Below, one piece after another: positions 9,585 to 17,503 of a stretch of 64,000 nt of DNA. Source of the DNA: Mucilaginibacter terrae. GTDB lineage: Bacteria > Bacteroidota > Bacteroidia > Sphingobacteriales > Sphingobacteriaceae. Every line of letters starts with the position of its first letter. Position 1 is the first letter of the stretch. The notes below the pieces were generated by a model. The model was not told the DNA's origin. It did not search any database and saw nothing but the letters and a program-made list of their open reading frames with translations. Position numbers and translations under genes: made by a program. The stretch is from the NCBI RefSeq assembly GCF_031951985.1, contig NZ_JAVLVU010000001.1, forward strand, positions 1,550,001 through 1,614,000. The letters run 5' to 3'.

Positions 9585-10745
9585 TCACGGATCGATTGCA
9601 CCTTCTAATAAGTTGATCCGCTCTATGTAGTGCAAGCAGTTATGTATGTACTGGTGTCCGGGTTCTGATGGTTCAATACCCAAATCTTCAATAATGCGTG
9701 AGTTGTCAAAACGCTGGCCTAATTCGGCAAATTCAATGTATGGGTCGAGGCCGGCAAACAGGATGCGCAGGTTGCTCAGGTCTTCAAACTCATATTTAAG
9801 GTGCTCCAGGTATTCGTAGTGCTGGTATAACTCGTGGCCTACGGGTAATTTGCCTTTTGCCCAAAGTTTTAGCGGGTTAAGCATTTCTTTGCCTACAAAC
9901 AAATGCGGCAGCATATCGTCAAAATACTCATCAAATACCTGTGCCAGTTGCCTTGCCGATGTGCAGGCATCATTGCCGGCCGATATGTGGTAAACATTGT
10001 AGTTACGCTTCACAAACAGCAACTGCGTCATTACGTTGGCTACAAAATCAACCGGAACCATATCAAGCGAGGCAAATTGCTCGGCAGGTACCAGGCGCAG
10101 CTTGTTCATAGTTGCCAGTGCCCATAAAATTACCGGCGAACGTGGCTCTACCTTGCGGCTGTCGCCCATGATGATGGATGGGCGTACCACTAAAATTTTG
10201 TCTTCGGGCAGGTGTTGCTTAAGCAATAGCTCGCCCTGCATTTTGGTGTACGTATACTTAACCAAGTGGTTAGCGTTGAGGTTGGGTGTTTCGTCTTCGG
10301 TTACCAGGCGGTGCTTAACATCGCGGCCGCAAATAGTAGCCGTACCCACGTACATAAACGTGTTAAGGCTTTGCAGGCGTTTGGCCCATAGTAAAATTTT
10401 GGTAAGGCCGCCAATGTTGGCTTTTTCCACCAAATCGTCTTTTACCTTGGCAAAAGAGGTGTTGGCCGCCGAGTGAATGATAGTGGTTACCTGTGCTAAC
10501 TGCTCGTTGCAAATTAGCTTGGCGGTTAGTTCTTCGTCAAACAAGTCGCCCAGTACCGGGATAACTTTTTGCTGGTTAAATTCATCATTGTGCAGGTTAA
10601 AAATGGTGCTTAACCTGGCTTGTGCGTTTTCGTAAGATACGGCACGGATAAGGCAGTAAATTTTTTCAATCTCGCTCCTTTTGGACAGATTTACCAAAAC
10701 CTCCCCGCCTACCAATCCCGTAGCTCCTGTTAAAAATACTTCCAT
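9585..10745 (-). CDS. Extended SDR, thioester-reductase-like NAD(P)-dependent oxidoreductase
   Basis: 386 residues. The Rossmann motif GATGLVGG is at residues 7-14 and the SDR catalytic pair Y164 / K168 (YTYTK) is present. VLGDLFD, HSAANTSF and the VRPSIIMGDSR stretch are typical of the NAD_binding_4 (male sterility / thioester reductase) branch, which reduces acyl-CoA or carrier-bound acyl thioesters; related extended SDRs act on sugars or sterols. A start on the first ATG fits the N-terminal beta strand MEVFLTGATG. It follows the SMR exporter gene by 23 bp with no terminator between them, so the two are probably one operon. The exact substrate cannot be deduced. A nucleotide-sugar epimerase is less likely because the motif after the catalytic lysine is of acyl-reductase type. 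Confidence 0.75.
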   Translation of the reverse strand: MEVFLTGATGLVGGEVLVNLSKRSEIEKIYCLIRAVSYENAQARLSTIFNLHNDEFNQQKVIPVLGDLFDEELTAKLICNEQLAQVTTIIHSAANTSFAKVKDDLVEKANIGGLTKILLWAKRLQSLNTFMYVGTATICGRDVKHRLVTEDETPNLNANHLVKYTYTKMQGELLLKQHLPEDKILVVRPSIIMGDSRKVEPRSPVILWALATMNKLRLVPAEQFASLDMVPVDFVANVMTQLLFVKRNYNVYHISAGNDACTSARQLAQVFDEYFDDMLPHLFVGKEMLNPLKLWAKGKLPVGHELYQHYEYLEHLKYEFEDLSNLRILFAGLDPYIEFAELGQRFDNSRIIEDLGIEPSEPGHQYIHNCLHYIERINLLEGAIDP

Positions 10746-10768
10746 ATAGTTTAAAATTTAATTAGAGG

Positions 10769-11083
10769 CTAATCAAAAAGTTCCAACCCCAGTATCCCCA
10801 GTATGATGAAGGATACCGATAAGATTTTCACTACCGATACATTTTCTTTGAAGAATAACATGCCAATGGCAGCAATAAGTGCAGTGCCGGCCGATGCCCA
10901 AATACCGTAAGCAATGCTTACTTCCATGGTTTCGAGCACAAAAACCAGCGCGGCCAGGCTAATGCCGTAAAAAACAAAAACTAAAATGGAGGGAATTAAA
11001 CGGGTGAAACCGTCGGCATATTTCATGCTTATAGTGCCTAATACCTCAAACACAATCCCAGCTCCCAAATAGGCCCACTTCAT
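10769..11083 (-). CDS. Small multidrug resistance (SMR) family transporter
   Basis: 104 residues in four hydrophobic helices, the usual SMR size. The membrane-embedded glutamate that couples proton and cation exchange is present in helix 1 (AGIVFEVLGTISMKYADGF, near residue 13), as is the conserved IAYGIWASAGT stretch of helix 3. EmrE-type members export quaternary cations; SugE/Gdx-type members export guanidinium. Telling them apart needs an alignment. It is the first gene of a two-gene operon with the SDR. Its upstream region carries four 11-bp direct repeats and a near-consensus -7 element (AATATTTG at 11168-11161), so it is probably controlled by the neighbouring OmpR-type regulator. Confidence 0.9.
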   Translation of the reverse strand: MKWAYLGAGIVFEVLGTISMKYADGFTRLIPSILVFVFYGISLAALVFVLETMEVSIAYGIWASAGTALIAAIGMLFFKENVSVVKILSVSFIILGILGLELFD

Positions 11084-11160
11084 CTTAATCCTAAGTTTTG
11101 TTATTAATCAATGTTGTTGTAAGGTGCCCCCCAAAACCGTTGCTTGCTTAGGGGCTTATA

Positions 11161-11220
11161 CAAATATTGCAAGCGCGGCTTAAACCGGGCTTAAGATGAA
11201 CTTAGAATAAACTTAGAATT
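11161..11220 (-). promoter_or_regulatory. Predicted response-regulator box array plus -7 element for SMR-SDR operon
   Basis: Read on the minus strand from 11218, TTCTAAGTTTATTCTAAG is followed by TTCATCTTAAG and CCCGGTTTAAG. This gives four TCTAAG/CTTAAG/TTTAAG half-sites in one orientation with an 11-bp period. OmpR-family regulators bind such direct repeats; the PmrA box (CTTAAN, N5, CTTAA) has the same spacing. About 8 bp further downstream is AATATTTG (11168-11161), a 7-of-8 match to the TAnnTTTG -7 element, so the array overlaps the -33 region. The first box directly adjoins the stop codon of the kinase gene. Confidence 0.65.
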
Positions 11221-12593
11221 TATAACAGGAAAGTTACAATTACCTGGTTTGTATTGGAGTCGATAATATGGTAAAAAACAGTGGCCTGATGGTACTCTAA
11301 TATACGTTTTACAATGCTCAACCCAATACCGCTGCCTGATTGCCGGTTGGTGTTGCTGCCGCGGTAAAACGTGCTGAACAGTATAGATGTATCTTTAACC
11401 TGAGGTACCGGGCCGGTATTGGTAATAATAACGTTAATGCTGTGGTTTTTTTGCTTAATACAGCACTCCACCAGCTGATTATCGCTATAGAGAAAAGCAT
11501 TTTTAAGCAGGTTAAGCAGCGCTATTTTAAGCAGTACCTCGTCGGCTTGTATTTCAATGTCGGTTTCGTTACTGCTGGTGTTTTCAATTTCAAACTTAAG
11601 CCTGAAGCTTGGATTTGAGGCCGAGTTTTCGGCTGCGGCTGCAAAAATAAGCTCATCGAGCCGTGCTGGTTTAAATTGCACCGCATTGCGCCGGTTGTTA
11701 ACCTCGGCAAATGATATGAGCGCACTTATTACTTCAGATAGATGAAAGGCATCTTCGGCCACGCTTACTAAATGGATGCGTATGGCCTGATCTAAATCAT
11801 CATCCTGAAGCATGTTTTCAACCTGGGCCGCAATACGCGCCACTGGTGTGCGTAACTCGTGTGATGCCTGGCTGGTAAACTCACGCTGGCGGCTGTAAGC
11901 GTTGTCAATCCTGTCCATCATTTGGTTAAAGGAATTGGCCAGGGCATTAATCTCGTCTTCGCGCTTTGCCTTGGGTAGCCTTATGGTAAGTTCGTTATCG
12001 GCAATTTCCTGAATTTGCTTCCTGAAAGCGTCCAGCGGCTCCAAGCTCTTTTTACTCACACTGAACGACAATAGCCAAACCAACGTGGTGCCGGTTACAA
12101 ACGCTCCAATAAGCAGGTACTTTAAGTAGTTGAGCTTGCGGTTGCCATAAGTATCGGTACCTGAAATAAGTACGTAATAGTCTTTTTTTTCGGAGTTGTA
12201 ATAGAGGCCTAATATCTCATTCTGCTTGTTGCGCTGGTATACACGCCCTTCGCGTTTTACCTCATCAAGCTCAGCTGATGTCCATTTCAGCTTAAAATCA
12301 TCACTACTGCTGTATAGTAGTTTTTTATGTTCATCAAATACAGCAGTTTGTTCGTTGTAGAGTTTCCGTATACTGTTGCGGTCAATAGTTTTTTGCAGGT
12401 TGTAATCAATCTCTTTTACATCAACAAACAGGCGGGCAGTGGTTTCGGCTTTCTCGGCCAAACGGTCAAAAAACTCCTCCTGCCTAAAATCGGCAAATAA
12501 AAAATACACTATAAGCATAACCGCTGCCAGTATAACCGAAAACAGGCTGCTGAATATAAGCGAAAACCGCTGCTTTAAATTCATTTTTACCAC
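11220..12593 (-). CDS. Membrane sensor histidine kinase (OmpR-class partner)
   Basis: 457 residues. There are two membrane helices (about 12-34 and 158-178) flanking a periplasmic sensor of about 125 residues, then HAMP (about 180-232) and HisKA with the phosphoacceptor H245 in SQASHELRTP. The ATPase domain has its N-box in LLKNAFLYS and the G2 box in GSGIGLSIVKRIL. The periplasmic part (ETTARLFVDVK, VYQRNKQNEILGLYY) resembles no sensor I know. The annotated start is a GTG inside TAGTG, overlapping the regulator's stop by one base; an ATG three codons later (12584) is equally plausible. It is the last gene of the TonB-receptor / regulator / kinase operon and should phosphorylate the adjacent OmpR-type regulator. 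Confidence 0.92.
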   Translation of the reverse strand: MVKMNLKQRFSLIFSSLFSVILAAVMLIVYFLFADFRQEEFFDRLAEKAETTARLFVDVKEIDYNLQKTIDRNSIRKLYNEQTAVFDEHKKLLYSSSDDFKLKWTSAELDEVKREGRVYQRNKQNEILGLYYNSEKKDYYVLISGTDTYGNRKLNYLKYLLIGAFVTGTTLVWLLSFSVSKKSLEPLDAFRKQIQEIADNELTIRLPKAKREDEINALANSFNQMMDRIDNAYSRQREFTSQASHELRTPVARIAAQVENMLQDDDLDQAIRIHLVSVAEDAFHLSEVISALISFAEVNNRRNAVQFKPARLDELIFAAAAENSASNPSFRLKFEIENTSSNETDIEIQADEVLLKIALLNLLKNAFLYSDNQLVECCIKQKNHSINVIITNTGPVPQVKDTSILFSTFYRGSNTNRQSGSGIGLSIVKRILEYHQATVFYHIIDSNTNQVIVTFLL

Positions 12594-13270
12594 TATTTTA
12601 AATAATAACCAAACCCGGCACGGGTGTGTATAAGCGGCCTGCTAAAACCTTTATCAACCTTATTACGCAGGTAATTAATATACACCTCAATGGTGTTGGT
12701 GCCGGTTTCAAAATTAATATCCCATACTTTGGTGGCAATGGTTTGTTTAGATACCGTACGTCCATCGGCTAATGCCAATAATTCCAGTAGCTTGTATTCC
12801 TTTGGGGTAAGCACAATTTCTTTACCGGCACGGGTAACTTTTAGTTCGGAAGGGGTGATGGTTAAATCGTCTATCACATAAACCTGGTGTTCTTCAACTT
12901 TGGTATTACTACTGCGCCTTAACAAGGCATTTACCCGGGCCAGCAACTCTTCAAGATGGAAAGGCTTTACCAGGTAATCATCCGCGCCTGATTCGAGCGC
13001 TGTAACCTTATCCTCAACCGCGCTGTAAGCGGTAAGCATAAGTATGGGCACCGATTTATTGCTTTGCCTTATACGCTTGCAAACCTCCATACCGTTAAGG
13101 CCGGGTACGTTAACGTCAAGTATATACATATCATACGTGGTTAATTCGGTTTGTTTAAAAAACATATTACCATCGTACACCTGGTCGCACTCAAAACCAC
13201 GATTGGTGAAGAACAGACGCAGCTCGGTAGCCATTTTGTAGTCGTCCTCTAATACGAGTATTTTCTGCAT
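12593..13270 (-). CDS. OmpR-family response regulator
   Basis: 225 residues. The receiver domain (1-120) has the acidic pocket LEDD at 7-10, phosphoacceptor D52 in YILDVNVPG, a conserved Thr in LMLTAYS and Lys in DYLVKPF. The C-terminal winged-helix domain (about 130-225) has ELKVTRAGKEIVLTPKEYKLLELLA and the recognition region TIEVYINYLRNKVDKG, ending RAGFGYYLK. These features place it in the OmpR/PhoB class, whose members bind 11-bp-spaced direct repeats as dimers. Two such arrays with an identical 18-bp core lie upstream of its own operon and upstream of the SMR operon. Its stop codon overlaps the kinase start by one base. It starts 35 bp after the TonB-receptor gene. Confidence 0.95.
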   Translation of the reverse strand: MQKILVLEDDYKMATELRLFFTNRGFECDQVYDGNMFFKQTELTTYDMYILDVNVPGLNGMEVCKRIRQSNKSVPILMLTAYSAVEDKVTALESGADDYLVKPFHLEELLARVNALLRRSSNTKVEEHQVYVIDDLTITPSELKVTRAGKEIVLTPKEYKLLELLALADGRTVSKQTIATKVWDINFETGTNTIEVYINYLRNKVDKGFSRPLIHTRAGFGYYLK

Positions 13271-13305
13271 AATTTAAGTTTAATAAAGCGCTGGGGCTTT
13301 TAGGT

Positions 13306-15726
13306 TTAATTGGTTTTAACACGTTTATTTTCCTCATCGGCGCCGGCTGTACGGGCTTCGGCAGGTTTTATGGCTTTGCTGCCAAGGTTATATGTAAACG
13401 CTAAAATAATATTCCGGGTATCATTATACTGCTTTAAGTGCAAATCAATATCCTGGTATTTAATTCGCCCGAGGGTACGGTCGCCAAAAAACATATCAGA
13501 TACGCTCAAACTTATTTTTGCCCGGTTGCCCAATATCTTTTTAGCTATACCGGCGTCCACACTGCTGTTTCGGCCGGCCTTTATAAACTCATACTGGCTG
13601 GGCGTGGCGTAGTAAGCGCTAAATTGTGCAGCCCAGGTACTACTCATTTTAATATCGGCCTGGGCAAAAAACACGTGGCTCCATTTTTCGGCCTCAAAAA
13701 CACCGCCCTGGTATATGGCGGCATAGCGTTGAAGCGTGGTAATTACCCCACCATAACCATCAACTACGTTGCCCACCTTAATAGGGAAATTAAGCTGCGC
13801 CGAAAAGTTTTGCGCCTCGGCCCGGTTATCGGCCACGCTAAAGCTTACCAGGCGGGGCACGCCATTGGCGTCAATAACTGTTTTTTGCTGTGGAGCATAC
13901 TCCACTATAATATTGCTGATTTGGTCGTACGATAAGGCCAGCACCGGCAACCCGGTATAGGTTAAACTCAACTTGCCCGAATGCGTGGTTTGCGGCGTTA
14001 ACAACGGGTTGCCCTTAGTATACGTAAGCGGATCTAAATAAACCTCAAAGGGGTTTTGCTGCTGGTAGCTTGGCCGGCCAATGCGCTTGCTGTACTGGCC
14101 CGTAATGGCAAATACACTATCGAGCCTGCGCGTAAGTAATAAGCTGGGGAAAAACTGCACATAATTACGTTGCAGCACCTTTTTACTGTTGGATGTACCG
14201 TTGGCTACGGTTTGCTCGGCACGTAAACCGGCCTGCAAGTCCCACTTACCGTAGGTGATATATAAGTTGGCGTAAGCTGCGTTTATGTTCTCTCTGTAAA
14301 TAAAACGGTTGGTACGGCCTGCGTCATTCACACCATTTTGCTCAAACAACAGGTTGTTATCTATTTTGGCAAAACTGGTTTTAGCGCCGGTTTCCAACTT
14401 GGTGTTTTTACTTAAAGGCTGCACGTAATCGGCCTTTAGGGTTTCAAAGTTTACCGGGTTGTTTATGCGCTGGTAGTTGTGTATAACATTACCACTGAAA
14501 GGGTAAACGCGAATATTGCTGGTGTTTTTTAATAGGTAATGCGCAGCATCGGCATCTACCGAAAGGCTTTGGCCCGGCTTCATAAATGCGTGTCGCCAGT
14601 TTAAATTCAGGGCCAAATTATTATTTACGTTTCCTTGTTTGTTTTGGCTGGCAAAAGCATCAATAAAGCTTCCGTTAGTTTGATTAGTTTGTATGGAACC
14701 ATTTTGGTAATTGCCCGAACCATTGCGGTTAAAACCGTTTACTACAATGCCTATGGTGTTCAGGCTATCGGCCTTATAATCGGCACCGGCCTGGTAGGTG
14801 TGTATGCCGTAGTTTGACGGGTTATAATTACGCTGGTCGTAAAAGCTGTTATTATTGTAGCGCTTGATGATGTTTACCTCGAATTGAGTACGGTACAGGT
14901 AGCTATAATTGCCAAACACATTAAACTTACCGCTTTGGTGGTTTATAGAAACCGAAGGGTTATAACGCTGATAGAGTTTATCTCCCTTAGCAACTTCGTT
15001 TAACCGGTATGGGTTTAATCCGGCGTCCATGCCCAATGTGCCACTGGTACCGGCAGCCTGCTTACGCTTCATAATGATGTTAATCACGGCATCCCCTTCG
15101 GCATCAAACTTAGCCGATGGGTTGCTGACAACCTCAATACGGTCGATACTGCTGGCCGGGGTAGCGCGCAGTAGCGCGTTCATGTCCTGGTACTGCGACA
15201 GGCGGCCATCAACCATAATAACCAGTTTGCTTTTGCCGGTCATAGTTACCCTGTCATTAAGCACGCGCAGACCGGGCACGCGGCGCAATACTTCGGCAGC
15301 GGTAGCGCCCGCAGTCAATATGCTGCCTTGCACATTTACCACCAGTTTATCGGCACGTTGCTCTAAAAAGGGTTTACGCCCGGTTACCACCACATCGCTA
15401 AGTTGCTTCAAGTCGGCCTTTAACTGTAAATCGGGTACGGTAATATCTTTGTTTTGAAAGCTAATAATGGCCGATGAACCCTGTTTAAAACCAACAGTAC
15501 TTACCATTATTTTGTAATTACCCGGAGCGGGTTTGGTGAAGGCATATTGCCCATCGGCATTGGTTAAGGCCGATTTACTAACCGAGTCTTTTACATTCAT
15601 GAGCGTAACATTAGCAAACGCTACAGGTTGAATTTTGTCATCAACTATACGTCCGGTTATACGCTGTCCCAGGGCCAGGCTGCACCAGCAACCGGCCATC
15701 ATCCACAACACTAAGAACTTCATCAA
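13306..15726 (-). CDS. TonB-dependent receptor, outer-membrane beta-barrel family
   Basis: 806 residues. A signal peptide ends near residue 20 (LALGQ). A carboxypeptidase-regulatory-like domain follows (about 22-105, GRIVDDKIQPVAFANVTL). The plug is at about 115-220 (AEVLRRVPGLRVLNDRVTM, VVMVDGRL-type strand, IEVVSNPSAKFDAEGDAVINIIMKRK), and the rest is a barrel of the OMP_b-brl class. It is smaller than SusC receptors and has no SusD partner, so it is not a polysaccharide importer of that type. It is the first gene of the operon with the OmpR regulator and kinase, which suggests it is the output or part of the sensing route of that system. The ligand is unknown; siderophore, peptide or metal are possible. 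Confidence 0.88.
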   Translation of the reverse strand: MMKFLVLWMMAGCWCSLALGQRITGRIVDDKIQPVAFANVTLMNVKDSVSKSALTNADGQYAFTKPAPGNYKIMVSTVGFKQGSSAIISFQNKDITVPDLQLKADLKQLSDVVVTGRKPFLEQRADKLVVNVQGSILTAGATAAEVLRRVPGLRVLNDRVTMTGKSKLVIMVDGRLSQYQDMNALLRATPASSIDRIEVVSNPSAKFDAEGDAVINIIMKRKQAAGTSGTLGMDAGLNPYRLNEVAKGDKLYQRYNPSVSINHQSGKFNVFGNYSYLYRTQFEVNIIKRYNNNSFYDQRNYNPSNYGIHTYQAGADYKADSLNTIGIVVNGFNRNGSGNYQNGSIQTNQTNGSFIDAFASQNKQGNVNNNLALNLNWRHAFMKPGQSLSVDADAAHYLLKNTSNIRVYPFSGNVIHNYQRINNPVNFETLKADYVQPLSKNTKLETGAKTSFAKIDNNLLFEQNGVNDAGRTNRFIYRENINAAYANLYITYGKWDLQAGLRAEQTVANGTSNSKKVLQRNYVQFFPSLLLTRRLDSVFAITGQYSKRIGRPSYQQQNPFEVYLDPLTYTKGNPLLTPQTTHSGKLSLTYTGLPVLALSYDQISNIIVEYAPQQKTVIDANGVPRLVSFSVADNRAEAQNFSAQLNFPIKVGNVVDGYGGVITTLQRYAAIYQGGVFEAEKWSHVFFAQADIKMSSTWAAQFSAYYATPSQYEFIKAGRNSSVDAGIAKKILGNRAKISLSVSDMFFGDRTLGRIKYQDIDLHLKQYNDTRNIILAFTYNLGSKAIKPAEARTAGADEENKRVKTN

Positions 15727-15746
15727 TCAGGGCTTAAACAATAAAT

Positions 15747-15765
15747 GCTGTTTTGTGAAAACAGC
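15747..15765. promoter_or_regulatory. Short hairpin in the leader of the TonB-receptor operon
   Basis: GCTGTTTT and AAAACAGC form a perfect 8-bp stem around GTG, some 20 bp ahead of the receptor start codon on the minus strand. In that orientation no T-run follows, so it is more likely a leader hairpin than a terminator. On the plus strand a short T-run follows. Confidence 0.45.
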
Positions 15766-15769
15766 GTTT

Positions 15770-15830
15770 TAAAATTAGTAAAGTGACTGAGTGATTTTTT
15801 ACACATAGAAGATTCTAAGTTTATTCTAAG
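15770..15830 (-). promoter_or_regulatory. Predicted response-regulator box and -7 element of the TonB-receptor operon
   Basis: Positions 15813-15830 hold TTCTAAGTTTATTCTAAG on the plus strand, an exact 18-bp match to the box upstream of the SMR operon but in the opposite orientation relative to the gene it precedes. It contains two TTCTAAG half-sites 11 bp apart. A 7-of-8 match to TAnnTTTG (TAATTTTA) lies at 15777-15770 on the minus strand, about 35 bp from the box; in the SMR promoter the core box is about 32 bp from its -7 element. This suggests autoregulation by the encoded OmpR-type protein. Confidence 0.6.
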
Positions 15831-16005
15831 GCTAATACACAGATAAGTGCTTACTAAGCAATGAGCTATCAGGGAGTGAGCAGATAATTATTTTCAACAA
15901 ATGATACCTTACTTAAAATTTAACAATCGCAAAAACTTCATATCGCCCCTAAGCTAAGCGGCTTCTGTTTCCCTGTACAAACCAAGGCATTGCAATGCTT
16001 AAACA

Positions 16006-16470
16006 GCCGAAAACATAAAGGCGTGGCATTATCGTATTCTTCCGAAGGAAAAGTCGGCGGATGTATTTGAGTTATATTATGACAATGACATCGATGAAGG
16101 CGGGCTTCGGGATGAATTAGAAATTTTAACGGGGCTCAGGGTTCAGTTGCATCCCCTCCCTCCTGCTCACATCGCCAGGCGGCTTTCCACATATTACCTG
16201 CGTGCACAAACCGATTTAACCATTACACAGGTAAATGGAGAATCGGATGCCATAAACTACCTGCAAATGCTGATAGCAGAGGCGCGGAATTTGAACAGTA
16301 GTGATATTCATATCGAATCTTACGAATCTAAATGCCGGGTACGCTTTCGTATCGATGGGATGATGATTGAACGTTATTTGCTTAAACAGGAAGATTACCC
16401 CGAGTTTATCAATATCATCAAAATACAAGCTAATCTGGATATTGCCGAAAAACGTTTACCCCAGCAAGGG
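16006..16470 (+). pseudogene. Fragment of GspE/PilB-type secretion ATPase
   Basis: One open frame reads WHYRILPKEKSADVFELYYD, then LRDELEILTGLRV and IARRLSTYYLR, then the ATPase N-terminal motif DAINYLQMLIAEARNLNSSD, DIHIESYESKCRVRFRIDGM and ANLDIAEKRLPQ. This is the order seen in type II secretion/type IV pilus ATPases just before the Walker A motif. The frame has a stop (TAA) right upstream at 16000 and leaves the family after RLPQQG at 16470, where transposase-derived sequence begins. The P-loop, Asp box and Walker B are therefore missing, and no proper start exists. It cannot be a working ATPase. No other type II secretion or pilus gene lies nearby, so it probably arrived or was left behind alone. 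Confidence 0.85.
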
Positions 16471-16472
16471 CA

Positions 16473-16820
16473 TTCTTTATTGCCAATAAATGTTTTTAAT
16501 TCGTCCTCCTCATAAATGCCACCATTTTTTTTGAGGTTTGTTCACTTGGTCGGCCATCTTTTTGATGCGGTTAATTACCGTCCCTACTGCAATTCGCAAT
16601 AATCGGGAGATACTCCTGATACTACAACCCTCGGTTAACAAAGCAACTATGTTTTGGCTGCAATATGGCGACCATGCTTATAACGATACATATGCAGGAA
16701 AGTTATTTTACATGCTTTGCATCGGTAACGTTGTCGGCCTCTAATCTTTCCATGCTTGATGCTAACTCCATTGCATCTCCTACATCTGATGGCACCAACA
16801 CATTTGATACAGCTATTCAT
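16473..16820 (-). mobile_element. IS1-family transposase remnant
   Basis: On the minus strand from the ATG at 16820 the frame reads an InsA-type zinc-ribbon start: CIKCVGAIRCRRCNG, IKHGKIRGRQRYRCKACK. After a frame change comes the helix-turn-helix part, IVALLTEGCSIRSISRLLRI and AVGTVINRIKKMADQVNKPQ. After another change comes YEEDELKTFIGNKE (ending at 16473), matching the start of the IS1 DDE transposase (YE.DEL.TFIGNK). The rest of the DDE domain is absent. The remnant abuts the GspE fragment at 16470/16473, so its truncation or excision joined the two. I could not identify terminal inverted repeats or a target duplication. Confidence 0.75.
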
Positions 16821-16984
16821 TGTTCAAGGTTTTAGGTGTGATATTTTGCGCTAAAATAGAACGGGCTGTGCTCATATACCATACGTTTTAATAAAGATAT
16901 TTACCATAAAACCTTAAGCGTTATTGAACGTCAGCAGCTTTTGACATCAACAACAAATTTGAAACATGACCGGAGTGAAATAAA

Positions 16985-17022
16985 ACAAAAAACCCGCAAA
17001 TCAGTGTGATTTGCGGGTTTTT
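16985..17022 (-). terminator. Bidirectional hairpin terminator after tRNA-Pro
   Basis: CCCGCAAATCA and TGATTTGCGGG form an 11-bp perfect stem with a GTG loop (16993-17017). T-runs flank it on both strands. It lies about 30 bp past the 3' end of the tRNA gene on the minus strand. Confidence 0.9.
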
Positions 17023-17045
17023 AACTCGATTTGGTATCGCTGTTG

Positions 17046-17119
17046 TCGGGATGGCAGGATTCGAACCTGCGGCCTCCACATCCCAAATGTGGCGCGATAC
17101 CGGGCTACGCTACATCCCG
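17046..17119 (-). tRNA. tRNA-Pro (anticodon UGG)
   Basis: Read on the minus strand, the 74-nt gene has a 7-bp acceptor stem (CGGGATG with CATCCCG), a D arm with AGCCCGGT, and an anticodon arm CCACA / TGTGG with loop TTTGGGA giving anticodon TGG. The T arm is GCAGG-TTCGAAT-CCTGC, with discriminator A. CCA is not encoded. The loop and stem pairings are complete, so the gene should be functional. Confidence 0.97.
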
Positions 17120-17129
17120 TTTGGGTTTG

Positions 17130-17160
17130 CAAAGGTAAGATTTTAATATTTGTTTGCAAA
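17130..17160 (-). promoter_or_regulatory. Bacteroidota-type promoter of tRNA-Pro
   Basis: On the minus strand TTTG (17160-17157) is followed 19 bases later by TACCTTTG (17137-17130), a perfect TTTG-N19-TAnnTTTG promoter of the Bacteroidota primary sigma factor. The tRNA 5' end lies 11 bp further on. This is the clearest promoter in the window. Confidence 0.88.
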
Positions 17161-17503
17161 TTTTTCTTTAAGAAGTTTTAAATTCTTTTAGTTACTTGCT
17201 CTTACCTCAATTATTAGTATTTACAATAGCATATTTTGTAAGCTACTGTGAATATCGTTACTCGCAAACGTGGCGCAAAGATAAACTGCTAAAGCGTATT
17301 TACAATACCATAACGACATATTTTAGTCAAATACATTGCATTGTATTTATATCTTATTCATTATCAAACACAAAATTTTCAACCTAAAGCTTAAACCGCT
17401 CTACTTGATAATGTTAAAGAATGTTAATGTTCATTGAAGCTGAACTTTTATCACTGAAATTAGACCTAACTAATCTCTATGACATCACTTTTACACCTCA
17501 CTC
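17161..17503. other. AT-rich gap before DUF2723 gene
   Basis: About 340 bp lie between the tRNA promoter and the DUF2723 start. Short open frames exist but show no family motifs. No perfect TAnnTTTG element was found upstream of the DUF2723 gene, and no repeat or hairpin was noticed. Confidence 0.4.

Noticed and set aside
11128..11155. GCCCC...GGGGC pairing ahead of the SMR gene
   Set aside because: The stem is only 5 bp with a long loop and no T-run, so it does not support a terminator or riboswitch.
16147..16515. A 122-codon frame that could be taken for an intact small gene
   Set aside because: Its start is a TTG inside the GspE-like frame, which continues upstream, and its last 15 codons are antisense transposase DNA. 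It is a gene fragment.
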